Counted from the stretch's first letter, positions 8,409 to 16,558 are shown. The stretch: 64,000 bases of DNA from Candidatus Gastranaerophilales bacterium (GCA_944325545.1 CALVAM010000001.1:108037-172036), one strand, 5' to 3'. Notes: generated by a model from the letters alone, not told the origin. A program made the numbers and translations.

Positions 8409-8765
8409 ATGACAAAATTAAAAAAAGAAAAATATCAATGTCCGCTAGAAGTTACTATGGACATTATTGGCGGGAAATATAAAGGTGTTATTATTGGACA
8501 CCTTATTGATAAAACTTTAAGATACAGCGAACTAAAAAAACTTATACCGCATGCTACTCCTAAAATGTTGATTCAGCAGCTAAAAGAATTAGAAAGGGAT
8601 GGTATTATTAATAGAAAACTATACCCGATAGTACCTCCTAAAACAGAATATTCACTTACACAAAGAGGTGAATCTCTCATTCCTGCGATAATAGAACTAA
8701 ATAAGTGGGGAATACAATATCTTAGAGAAGAAAATATTCCTTGTGCATATTTAGATAAAACATAA
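8409..8765 (+). CDS. HxlR-family transcriptional regulator
   Basis: A 118-residue winged-helix regulator. The family hallmark is at the N-terminus: CPLEVTMDIIGGKYKGVIIGHL (C11, G22-G23-K24), followed by LRYSELKKLIPHATPKMLIQ (recognition helix), LKELERDGIINRKLYP and the wing PPKTEYSLTQRGESLIP. HxlR proteins act as dimers, and C11 is a candidate sensing thiol for electrophiles. The gene is divergent from the MBL-fold hydrolase and is very probably its regulator (inferred from promoter overlap). GAGGATTTA provides the ribosome site. Directly downstream is a copy of the recG 3' end. Confidence 0.92.
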   Translation: MTKLKKEKYQCPLEVTMDIIGGKYKGVIIGHLIDKTLRYSELKKLIPHATPKMLIQQLKELERDGIINRKLYPIVPPKTEYSLTQRGESLIPAIIELNKWGIQYLREENIPCAYLDKT

Positions 8766-8823
8766 AAACTTTATCCTGTCCCGAAGAGGTCACCATCATA
8801 ATTAAGGCTTTTAGCTTCTTTTA
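8766..8823 (-). pseudogene. Duplicated 3' end of recG
   Basis: These 58 bases repeat the last codons and stop of recG (9863-9921) with only a few changes, in the same orientation. Read on the minus strand they encode KEAKSLNYDGDLFGTG and a stop, against KEAKSLNYDGDLFEAG in the intact gene. Upstream on that strand the similarity ends abruptly at a GGGTGCAA hairpin. The two copies are direct repeats bracketing a 1.1-kb segment with one gene. Confidence 0.8.
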
Positions 8824-8850
8824 GTTAGTAGGGTGCAATTATTTGCACCC
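8824..8850. repeat. GTAGGGTGCAA hairpin repeat
   Basis: GGGTGCAA-TTAT-TTGCACCC is a perfect 8-bp hairpin preceded by TTAGTTAGTA. The same TAGTAGGGTGCAA sequence forms both ends of the element at 8937-9196. It lies immediately next to the recG fragment. Confidence 0.7.
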
Positions 8851-8936
8851 AATATTATAAAATCAAATTATAAATAATTATGAAAGGTATTTAAAAAGTC
8901 CTTAAATTCTTATATTTATAGTTATGCATTTTTAGT

Positions 8937-9196
8937 TAGTAGGGTGCAATTTTTTGCACCAAAATCACTTTTAAATTTTAGAAGAAAATAAAAAGTTTAA
9001 AAAGTTCCTTCCCTTAATAAGGGAAGGCTAGAAATAGTGATAATTCATTAATAGATAAATTTAGAAGATATTAATAACAATTCCTAATAATTAATCACCA
9101 GCCATAAAACTTGATTAAAAAAATAGTGTAATTTTGAAGATAAGAATAAATCAATTAGGATTTAAATAAATTGGTGCAAAAAATTGCACCCTACTA
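8937..9196. mobile_element. MITE-like element with 24-bp perfect terminal inverted repeats
   Basis: The left end (8937-8960) begins TAGTAGGGTGCAA and the right end (9173-9196) is its exact 24-base reverse complement. Each end is itself a hairpin (GGTGCAA/TTGCACC). The 212-bp interior is A/T-rich without a reading frame and contains a CCTTCCCTTA/TAAGGGAAGG hairpin at about 9007-9027. Size and ends fit a miniature inverted-repeat element. No transposase or clear target-site duplication is seen. It ends 5 bases from the stop of the gene at 9202. Confidence 0.6.
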
Positions 9197-9201
9197 TCTG
9201 T

Positions 9202-9789
9202 TTAGTCTAATAACCAACCTAATACTTTTTCGAAAAATTTATCTATAAAATTTTTTTCTTTTGCTCCTTCATGTGAATCCTCTGTCAAAAGACTATTTGC
9301 AATTTTATCAAGTTCTGCTCTATGTTTTTGTTTTAAATCATTCAAATTCTCTTTCTCTTTTAATTTTTTTAACGAACTATCAAGTTCTGTTTTCAAATCA
9401 GAAAATGTCACATTTTTAACTTTTTCTGTTAATTTATCAATTAATGAGTTTGTTGAAAGAGTATATGTTAATTTTCTGCCAGTATAAAGTCCAGAAAAAT
9501 ATTTCGAATTAACTGCCAATTTAACTTTTGGATACAAATTATTACCATTATTTGTTGGAACCGTTGTTTTTAAAATCATATTCAAATCTTCTGTATATTT
9601 ATCCTCTTTTATAAGCATATCTACATCATATTTTTTAAAAAATTCATTAAATGCTTTTGAATCTTTTACTGACTGTAAAAGCTTTGAAAGTTCTTCTGAA
9701 TAAAGTTCTGAATAAAACTCACTGTATTTTATAGATTTTAAACTACCAAAATTTGAATGTTTGTACTTGTAATTATTATCTATTATCAT
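9202..9789 (-). CDS. Protein of unknown function in a direct-repeat-flanked segment
   Basis: A 195-residue lysine-rich protein with no signal peptide, membrane helix or recognised motif. The N-terminus is rich in Y, S and E (YSEFYSELYSEELSKLLQ). The centre holds a possible beta region (TGRKLTYTLSTNSL). The C-terminal third is a charged helix (LKKLKEKENLNDLKQKHRAELDKIA) likely to be coiled coil, ending in an amphipathic FIDKFFEKVLGWLLD. AGGAGATATTAATAA precedes the ATG. The gene sits between the two copies of the recG 3' end, beside a MITE-like element, which suggests it arrived with the insertion. It does not resemble a transposase or recombinase. Confidence 0.65.
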   Translation of the reverse strand: MIIDNNYKYKHSNFGSLKSIKYSEFYSELYSEELSKLLQSVKDSKAFNEFFKKYDVDMLIKEDKYTEDLNMILKTTVPTNNGNNLYPKVKLAVNSKYFSGLYTGRKLTYTLSTNSLIDKLTEKVKNVTFSDLKTELDSSLKKLKEKENLNDLKQKHRAELDKIANSLLTEDSHEGAKEKNFIDKFFEKVLGWLLD

Positions 9790-9868
9790 TTATTAATATC
9801 TCCTGTATTGTATTATATAAAAAATATAAAACTGTAAAATTTTTTTTTGCTATTTCTATGACAAACTT

Positions 9869-12232
9869 TTATCCTGCCTCGAATAGGTCACCATCATAAT
9901 TAAGGCTTTTAGCTTCTTTTAATATCGGATAATCTTCAATATTATAGTTTTTAACAAAATTAATCGCTTCACTCCTTGCTAATTCAAGAACTTTTGCATC
10001 ATTCACTATATCAGCAATAATCATATCAGGAAGCCCGCTTTGTCTTGTGCCTAAAAATTCTCCAGGACCTCTAAGCTGCAAATCTTTTTCGGCAATTACA
10101 AACCCGTCATTTGTTTGAGTCATAATATTTAAACGAGCCTTTGTTTCTTGTGATTTTGTATTAGAAGATAAAATACAATAAGATTGCAAATCACTTCTAC
10201 CTACCCTACCCCTTAGCTGATGAAGCTGAGATAAGCCAAATCGTTCAGCATTTTCTATTACTATTACTGTTGCATTAGGGACATCTACCCCAACTTCTAC
10301 TACTGTAGTAGAAACTAAGACATCATATTCTTTGTTTTTAAATTTTTCCATCACATCATCTTTTTCATCATTTTTCAATTTCCCGTGTAAAAGTCCGATT
10401 TTATATTCTGGAAAAATTTCATTCTGCCATTTTTCTTTTTCAATCGTGGCTGCCTTAGCAGATAATGTTTCACTTTCTTCTATCAAAGGATAAACAATAT
10501 AAGCTTGACGTCCGGCATCTACCTCTTTTCTTATAAGATCAGAAATTTGTCGTCTTGAATTAGCAAGCGTTGTAATAATTGGCTTTCTACCCTTTGGAAG
10601 TTCATCAATTATTGTCAAATCCAAATCCCCATTCATTGTAATCGCAAGCGTTCTTGGAATAGGAGTAGCTGTCATTGTTAAAATTTGCGGATTTTGAGAT
10701 TTTTTTCTTAAAGCTAGCCTTTGTTTTACCCCAAATCTATGCTGTTCATCAATTACAACTGCCCCCAAATTAGCAAACTCAACTCCATCCTGTATTAAAG
10801 CGTGTGTCCCTACTGCAATATTTGCTTGCCCATTCCTTAGATTTGTTTCAGATTCTCTTCGTTGTTTTTTACCAATACTTCCTATCAGTAATTCTACCTT
10901 AAGTCCTAGAGGCGTAAGCCATTTTATAAGATTATTATAATGCTGCTGAGCAAGTATTTCTGTAGGTGCCATAATCGCAGCTTGATAACCATTTTCTACG
11001 GCCGCAAGCAACATAATAGTTGCAACGACAGTTTTTCCACTTCCTACATCTCCTTGTAAAAGTCTTTGCATAGGTTTATCAGAATGCAAATCATTCAATA
11101 TTTCATTTACTGAACGTTTTTGGGCTTGTGTAAGTTCAAACGGTAACGAATTGATAAAATTCATTACAAGCCCGTCTTTTTTTATTTCAAGCGGAATAGA
11201 TAAAATATTTTTACTATTTTCTTCTCTTAAAATTGCAAGCCTTAGCTGAATCAAAAAGAATTCTTCAAATACAAGACTAAACCTCGCTTTTTGCAAAGAT
11301 TCATTGTCTTTTGGAAAATGAATTTGCTCTAGAGCCTCTTTTTTTTCAAATAAATTATATTTATCTACAATATATTTAGGTAAAACTGTTTCAATATCAT
11401 TTTTAAAAAGCTGAATTACATTAAAAATAGCTTTTCTAAGTGTTTTAATATTCAAATTTTCACTTAAAGAATAAATAGGAACAATTCTTGCAAGATTTAG
11501 ATTTGATGGATTTAAAATATCCTCATCCATAATAGAATAAGTTGGTTTATCTAATGTAAGCATCCCATCATAAGAATTTAATTTTACAGTTCCTGAAACC
11601 ATAATGCCAGAACCTTTAGGAAATTGTGATTTCATTCTTTCTAAAATATGCTTGCTACTCCTTGCTGAAAAAAAGTTCAACCCGATATTACCTGTACCAT
11701 CATTTATTTTAACCTTTACAACACCTAAATTATTTTTTGTTGTAAAAGCTTCAACAGAGCGAATAACACCAAAAATTGTAGTATTTTCTCCAACCTCTAA
11801 ATCTCGAATTTTTGTCCTTGTTGAATAATCAACATGTTTTCTTGGAAAATAATATAATAAATCCGATACCGTATAAATACCAAGTTTATTCAATATATAA
11901 GCAATCTTAGGACCAATCCCTTTAAGATACATTACATCCGATTTTAAATTTAAATTTTTATCTTTTTCGATTTCTTGTTGTGGATTAAGTTCAGATTTTA
12001 TTACATTTATAAGTTTTTCTAACGATTTTTTTCTTTGAGGAAGTGTATCCATCTGATAGCGTTCAAAATGTTCTAAAAGGACTTTCCACTTAGGATTTTT
12101 AGAACTCTTTATTTCTCTTCTTAATTCTGAACATATAAACGAAGAAAAACTCCTACTTTTACCATTTATATTGATATATTTATACTTTACTTCAATTTCA
12201 ATAGCTTTTTTTATCTGTTCAAGATTTTCCAT
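9869..12232 (-). CDS. recG: ATP-dependent DNA helicase RecG
   Basis: Branched-DNA helicase that remodels stalled forks and Holliday junctions. At 787 residues it is about 90 longer than the enterobacterial protein because of an N-terminal extension (about 1-95), as in cyanobacterial RecG. A helix-hairpin-helix (YLKGIGPKIAYILNKLGIYT, about 102-121) begins the core. The OB-fold wedge lies at about 130-240. Walker A GDVGSGKT is at 394-401, DEQH of motif II in VVIDEQHRFGV, and motif VI in QLHQLRGRVGRS. No Shine-Dalgarno site precedes ATG 12232; TATAAT lies about 8 bases upstream, suggesting a leaderless transcript. Its last codons are duplicated 1.1 kb downstream. Confidence 0.96.
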   Translation of the reverse strand: MENLEQIKKAIEIEVKYKYININGKSRSFSSFICSELRREIKSSKNPKWKVLLEHFERYQMDTLPQRKKSLEKLINVIKSELNPQQEIEKDKNLNLKSDVMYLKGIGPKIAYILNKLGIYTVSDLLYYFPRKHVDYSTRTKIRDLEVGENTTIFGVIRSVEAFTTKNNLGVVKVKINDGTGNIGLNFFSARSSKHILERMKSQFPKGSGIMVSGTVKLNSYDGMLTLDKPTYSIMDEDILNPSNLNLARIVPIYSLSENLNIKTLRKAIFNVIQLFKNDIETVLPKYIVDKYNLFEKKEALEQIHFPKDNESLQKARFSLVFEEFFLIQLRLAILREENSKNILSIPLEIKKDGLVMNFINSLPFELTQAQKRSVNEILNDLHSDKPMQRLLQGDVGSGKTVVATIMLLAAVENGYQAAIMAPTEILAQQHYNNLIKWLTPLGLKVELLIGSIGKKQRRESETNLRNGQANIAVGTHALIQDGVEFANLGAVVIDEQHRFGVKQRLALRKKSQNPQILTMTATPIPRTLAITMNGDLDLTIIDELPKGRKPIITTLANSRRQISDLIRKEVDAGRQAYIVYPLIEESETLSAKAATIEKEKWQNEIFPEYKIGLLHGKLKNDEKDDVMEKFKNKEYDVLVSTTVVEVGVDVPNATVIVIENAERFGLSQLHQLRGRVGRSDLQSYCILSSNTKSQETKARLNIMTQTNDGFVIAEKDLQLRGPGEFLGTRQSGLPDMIIADIVNDAKVLELARSEAINFVKNYNIEDYPILKEAKSLNYDGDLFEAG

Positions 12233-12314
12233 GAAAAGATTATACTATAAATCTTTAGTTTACCAAAAGTAATAAATAACGCAATTTTTTCTACTTATAA
12301 TACTTTATTAATAT

Positions 12315-13016
12315 ATGAAAGTTTTATTTAGATTAGGGGATCAAAATTTTATAACAAAAGCTTATGAAGAATTTAGCGAACGTTGCTTAGCTAAAACTCA
12401 AGATATTGTTTCTACAAAATCTGATTTTAAAACTATTGGAGATTTATTTATTCGAGAAAGAAAAGTTGATGATTTTTGTGAAAAAACTTTAAATTTATCA
12501 AAACAATTAAACGAAAACGGACAATCTTTTTTAAGTGATTTATTTATAAATGAACTAAGTAAAATTTGCATTAATTTGAATTTCCCAAAAGCAGAAGAAT
12601 TCTTAAAAATCGCCCTAGAAAATAGTCGAAAAAACAAAGATGGTTTTCACGAACTTGCAAGACTAACTGATTTAGAATATTTATATAGGAATAATAATGA
12701 TAGAAAAGCTCTTTTTAGTATACTTAGACAAAAAAAAGCTTGTTGTAAAAATGTTATAGAGAATTATGATGAAAATTTAAAAAATTACGCAAGTATTCAC
12801 AGAGCTCCTACCTCAAAAAAAAGTGTACAAACCCAATTAGCATTTACGTATTCGGATATAGCTGGAATGTTAGAAAAAAGAAATCCAAAAGATGCTATAA
12901 ATCTTTATGAAAAATCTAAAAACATTTATATTGAATTAGGACAACAAAGAGAAAGTGATTATTTAAAAGAAAGAATCAGAAGAATTACTGCTCGATTAAA
13001 TAAAACTCAAATATAA
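12315..13016 (+). CDS. Helical (TPR-like) protein of unknown function
   Basis: A 233-residue soluble, all-helical protein, not assigned to a family. The C-terminal part (TQLAFTYSDIAGMLEKRNPKDAINLYEKSKNIYIELGQQ) has the spacing and A/Y/L pattern of tetratricopeptide repeats; the earlier part (about 45-140) also reads as paired helices. No signal peptide. It is divergent from recG with 82 bases between starts, and TATAAT is about 20 bases before the ATG. It meets the efflux-adaptor remnant end to end three bases after its stop. A scaffolding role would be guesswork. Confidence 0.65.
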   Translation: MKVLFRLGDQNFITKAYEEFSERCLAKTQDIVSTKSDFKTIGDLFIRERKVDDFCEKTLNLSKQLNENGQSFLSDLFINELSKICINLNFPKAEEFLKIALENSRKNKDGFHELARLTDLEYLYRNNNDRKALFSILRQKKACCKNVIENYDENLKNYASIHRAPTSKKSVQTQLAFTYSDIAGMLEKRNPKDAINLYEKSKNIYIELGQQRESDYLKERIRRITARLNKTQI

Positions 13017-13019
13017 AAA

Positions 13020-13806
13020 TTATTTTTGATATTTAACTTTTTGTCCTTCTTTTAAATCATCCTTTATGTTGGTAACAAGAAGTTCATCCCCCTTCAAACC
13101 TTCTAAAATTTCGATTCTATCTCCTAGATCTCTTCCTTGTTTCACTTTCACAAAATGTATTGTAGAATCATCTTTTACTTGTATTACATACTGATCTGGA
13201 GAATTTAAAGTAACTAAACAAGAAGGATTTATTGTTAAAATTTTTTCTTTGCCTTTAATATCAATATCAGTTTTCACATAAAGCCCGCTATATAAACCTG
13301 ATTTTCCATCATTTGGAATAATAAGAGCGACTTCCATTGAACGCGATATATTGTCCAGCTTACCTGAAATCTGAGAAATATATCCCTTAAATTTTTGTTG
13401 AGGATTTTCTGGAATATAAACATCTACTGCTTGACCATCGTAAATATATCTAACATAATTTTGAGGAACAAACATCGTAGCACGGAATTTGTCAATCTGT
13501 TGGATTTCAAATAAACTTGTACTTGTACTGCTTCCTCCTGATACGACATTTGCTCCCGCATCAATATTATACTTACTAATTACTCCATCAAACGGTGCTA
13601 CAACATTTTTATAACTTTGTAACGCAAGCAACCTGTTCAAATCTTCTTTTGATTTTGCAACATCTGCTTTCGCACTTAAATAATTCATCTCAGATGTTTT
13701 ATAATCATTTAACTTTGATTCCAATTCTTGTCTTGAAATAGCTCCATCAACAGATGATTTTTGATATCTTTCATAAGTTTGTTTTGCAAAATCATATTGA
13801 TATATT
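13020..13806 (-). pseudogene. Efflux periplasmic adaptor (HlyD/RND membrane-fusion family), 5'-truncated
   Basis: About 260 C-terminal residues of a periplasmic adaptor: hairpin helix (SRQELESKLNDYKTSEMNYLSAK), lipoyl half (VVAPFDGVISKYNIDAGANV), beta-barrel domain (FVPQNYVRYIYDGQAVDVYIP) and membrane-proximal domain (VKQGRDLGDRIEILEGLKGDELLV). The signal peptide, first lipoyl half and first helix (roughly 100 residues) are missing. At about 13806 the sequence switches to an oxidoreductase fragment in another frame. An in-frame ATG at 13823 exists only because of the junction. Its outer-membrane partner survives as a fragment at 16898-17203 on the same strand, so an efflux operon was broken here. 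It is almost certainly non-functional. Confidence 0.8.
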
Positions 13807-14211
13807 AATATCATTAGCAACACCTGCTAAATCCCACATAACACTTCTGTCGTTTTTATGATAATTTACATTCAATCTGTCACTTTGCGCGTAAACTAAA
13901 TCGCCTAAAACACCTTCTTCAATAAGCATTTTGAGCCTGTTTACGGCAGGATGATATAAAAGCAGATGGTCAACCATCAGAACAAGTCCTTTTGATTCGG
14001 CAAGTTCGGTAAGAACTTTTGCTTCTTCAGCGACTGTTGAAATCGGTTTTTCTACATAAACATTTTTACCCGCTTCTAACATAGCTTTAACTATTTTGAA
14101 GTGGGTATGACTCGGTGTAACAACCGCAACACCTGTAATATCAGGGTTGTTAATTATATCATTGAAATCTTTTGTAACTTTTACTCCCGGAAACTGTTCT
14201 TTTACTGTTGA
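13806..14211 (-). pseudogene. Gfo/Idh/MocA oxidoreductase fragment
   Basis: About 135 residues of a Gfo/Idh/MocA-type NAD(P)-dependent sugar dehydrogenase: VKEQFPGVKVTKDFNDII, VVTPSHTHFKIVKAMLEAGK and the family signature NVYVEKPISTVAEEAKVL, then MVDHLLLYHPAVNRLKMLI. The N-terminal glycine-rich Rossmann motif is absent and the C-terminal substrate domain stops after VMWDLAG. The frame is open upstream to an ATG at 14274, but those 20-odd residues do not belong to the family. Both ends are therefore chimeric junctions. Such enzymes often act on nucleotide sugars for surface glycans, but this copy cannot be active. Confidence 0.8.
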
Positions 14212-14403
14212 TATTGAGAGATAAAGAAAATATAAATTTAGTTTGTAAAAATTTGTAACAAATATATTAATCATTTGTTATAAAACTGCAAAATGTTGAA
14301 TTATAATATATATAGGATATGTAAAAAAGATTAAGGATATGTATACGCATTTAAACTTTTTAAATATTAAAATAATCCATAACCCGCTCCCATGGCTGCT
14401 TTT

Positions 14404-14427
14404 GGCTTTTAGGGGGGGGTAAAAGCC
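14404..14427 (+). promoter_or_regulatory. Hairpin with an all-G8 loop upstream of flagellin 1
   Basis: GGCTTTTA (14404-14411), then eight G (14412-14419), then TAAAAGCC (14420-14427): a perfect 8-bp stem with a pure G8 loop. The upstream region of the second flagellin has the same layout with different stem bases (28581-28610). A G8 run is exceptional in such A/T-rich DNA. It could be a slippage-prone switch, a G-quadruplex seed or a protein-binding RNA element; none of these is shown. Confidence 0.6.
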
Positions 14428-14773
14428 TGTTGTAGAGCGGGCTTCGGTTGTGTAGATTTAGTTGAGAAGTTTAGGAGTTTAGAAGTTGAGAAGGATTTAA
14501 TAATAATTCTTTCAGCCGAGACTTCATTGCGTTTAATGTCCGCATGTTCCCCTCGCCCCTTGTGGGAGAGCGGATTTGCGGACGGAGCGGGTGAAACAGC
14601 CAAGACAGCCCCCCCCCCCCGGATAGCGAACGGATTGAGCCTGCAGGAGCTTTGCTCCGAAGGCGAAACTCCGAGAGCGTGGAGCAAATCCAAGACAGGG
14701 AAGAATTTGTTAGCGAGCCGTGCGAGCTTAGAAATTCGAGAGAGGGGTCAAACCATTCCAGGGAGGTGTTATC
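14428..14773 (+). other. Repeat-rich, G+C-rich leader of flagellin 1
   Basis: No convincing gene. It holds a degenerate purine repeat (about 14460-14490, units like AGTTGAGAAGTTTAGG), a CCCTCGCCCC-TTGTGGGAGAG palindromic repeat (about 14550-14573), a run of 12 C (14609-14620), and a GGAGCTTTGCTCC hairpin (about 14647-14659). Base composition is far richer in G and C than the neighbouring genes. GGGAGG just before 14774 is the flagellin ribosome site. Confidence 0.6.
14609..14620. repeat. C12 homopolymer tract
   Basis: Twelve consecutive C about 155 bases before the flagellin start. Tracts of this length are prone to slipped-strand length change and are classic phase-variation sites near surface-structure genes. 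Confidence 0.7.
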
Positions 14774-16534
14774 ATGATCGGCATTAACACCAACCTTGGC
14801 TCTTTAATCGTGCAATCGAACTTAAAAAAATCCACGAACGCCCTTAATATAGCCATCGAGTGCATGACAACGGGGTTCAAAATCAACCATGCTAAGGACA
14901 ACGCGGCAAACTACTCAATCTCAACGAGTATGTTAAGCAAAATCAGCGCATATCAGGTTGCGGAAGATAACGCGTTAATCGGTCTGGATATCTTGAATAC
15001 AGCGTCAAGCTCAATAGAGTTAATAAGTAACGGCTTGTCGCGCTTAAGAGTGCTGGCAGAGCAGGCGGCAAACGGAACTTACGGGAGCGAATCACTTGAC
15101 GCCATAAACAAAGAGGCAAACAGTATTGTAGACGAGATAAACCGCCTTTACACCACGACAGAATTCAACGGAGTTCAGTTGTTGAAACAGGATAGACTTC
15201 CATCCGCGAATTTTATCAAAGAAGTCAAAACTGTCAATACTTCCGGAATGACAAAGCTTTCGGAAGTCGATCTGAATACGACAATTTCAAGCGGTTCGTA
15301 CAGCATCTCGACAGCCGAAGAGCTTGCAAAACTTTCAGAGATGACTAATACCGGCAAGATACAGGGCGGAAACTTCTATCTTGCGGATAATATTGACTTG
15401 AGCGGATACCAAACAGGTGAAGGGTGGACACCGATAGGCACTTCTGCAAACCCTTTCAAAGGTACTTTTGACGGCAATGGCTATGTGATTTCTAATCTTT
15501 ACATTAATACAACAGCAAGTACAACCAATGTTGGATTATTTGGAGTTTGCAACACGTTAAAGAATGTAGGTGTAGAAAATGCGTACGTATATGCTCCAAA
15601 TGCTGATTATGTAGGTATATTAACAGGGAGTAACAGGATTCATGATGCAAATATTGTAACTAATTGTTATTCTTCCGGAAATGTTGTCGGAAGAAATTAT
15701 GTAGGAGGATTAGGCGGTCGTCTTAGAGTTTCTGATTGTTACTCTAAGGCTAATGTAACAGGTAATAACTGTATTGGTGGAATAGTTGGTAATGGTACTG
15801 TATCTAACTCATTTTCTATGAGCAATGTAAGCGGAAATTCAAATATAGGAGGTATAATTGGGGATGGCGATTGGATTAAAAATTGCTATACAACAAGCAA
15901 AGTAAGTGGTAATAAAAATGTCGGTGGAATTGCTGGTGCACTTATTTGGCTAGAAGGTTGTTATGTCTTAAGCAGGTGCGAGAGTTTAGACGGAATATTC
16001 AGTGGTAATAATGCAAAAATATCAGATTCATACTATAGTTCATATTATACAGGAAAACCTATGGCAGGTGGAACCGGACAAAATGTTACAAATGTACAGG
16101 TCTACGACGGTGATGTCCCTTTTGAACCTATTCCGGAGTATCATCCCGTGCGGTTTGATTTGCAGGTTGGGATAGACTCTTCTTCAGGCTCTAGCATAAC
16201 TGTAGATACAAGTTTTGATATCTGGAACCTTGAGAAACTGCGCAATATCGGGTATGTGGACAGTTCTGTAATGCTGAAAACCGTTGACGAACTTTTATCA
16301 CGGGTGAACGAACGCCAGACAAGCCTGGGCGCTTATCAGAACCGGCTTAACAGCGTGCTGGAAGAGATATCAATCAAGTATGATAACCTTTTATCTTCGC
16401 GCTCGACTATTCATGATGCGGATATTGCAGAGGTCTCAAGCGAATATATCCGCCAGCAAATTCTTCAACAAGCCGCCGCAACGCTTCTTGCAACCGCAAA
16501 CCAAACGCCTGCAATTGCGCTGCAGTTGTTGTAG
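14774..16534 (+). CDS. Flagellin with inserted GLUG-repeat domain
   Basis: A 586-residue flagellar filament protein. The N-terminal D0/D1 helices (about 1-140; INTNLGSLIVQSNLKKSTNA, LRVLAEQAANGTYG) and C-terminal D1/D0 (about 495-586; ending ATLLATANQTPAIALQLL) are standard flagellin. Between them, from about 176, comes STAEELAKLS, then DIDLSGYQTGEGWTPIG, GTFDGNGYVISNLYI, and at least four GLUG-type repeats (VGGIVG/IGGIIG/VGGIAG turns with NCY, DCY, NCY, GCY steps). That is a predicted beta-solenoid like those in adhesins. Flagellins usually lack cysteine; here cysteine recurs once per rung. The ends use more G+C-rich codons than the A/T-rich middle. GGGAGG precedes the ATG. The gene sits in a repeat island inside a broken efflux locus. 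Confidence 0.92.
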   Translation: MIGINTNLGSLIVQSNLKKSTNALNIAIECMTTGFKINHAKDNAANYSISTSMLSKISAYQVAEDNALIGLDILNTASSSIELISNGLSRLRVLAEQAANGTYGSESLDAINKEANSIVDEINRLYTTTEFNGVQLLKQDRLPSANFIKEVKTVNTSGMTKLSEVDLNTTISSGSYSISTAEELAKLSEMTNTGKIQGGNFYLADNIDLSGYQTGEGWTPIGTSANPFKGTFDGNGYVISNLYINTTASTTNVGLFGVCNTLKNVGVENAYVYAPNADYVGILTGSNRIHDANIVTNCYSSGNVVGRNYVGGLGGRLRVSDCYSKANVTGNNCIGGIVGNGTVSNSFSMSNVSGNSNIGGIIGDGDWIKNCYTTSKVSGNKNVGGIAGALIWLEGCYVLSRCESLDGIFSGNNAKISDSYYSSYYTGKPMAGGTGQNVTNVQVYDGDVPFEPIPEYHPVRFDLQVGIDSSSGSSITVDTSFDIWNLEKLRNIGYVDSSVMLKTVDELLSRVNERQTSLGAYQNRLNSVLEEISIKYDNLLSSRSTIHDADIAEVSSEYIRQQILQQAAATLLATANQTPAIALQLL

Positions 16535-16558
16535 GGCGGTGAGCATGGAGCAAATCCG

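Noticed and set aside
9007..9027. CCTTCCCTTA/TAAGGGAAGG hairpin as terminator of the gene at 9202
   Set aside because: It lies inside the MITE-like element, 175 bases past the stop, with only a weak T-rich tail.
13792..14274. Intact 160-residue oxidoreductase gene
   Set aside because: The family homology lacks the Rossmann glycine motif and the C-terminal domain; the first 20-odd residues and last few come from junction sequence.
14409..14787. Reading frames on both strands in the flagellin 1 leader
   Set aside because: They run through repeat sequence (purine repeats, C12 tract), lack ribosome sites and resemble no protein.
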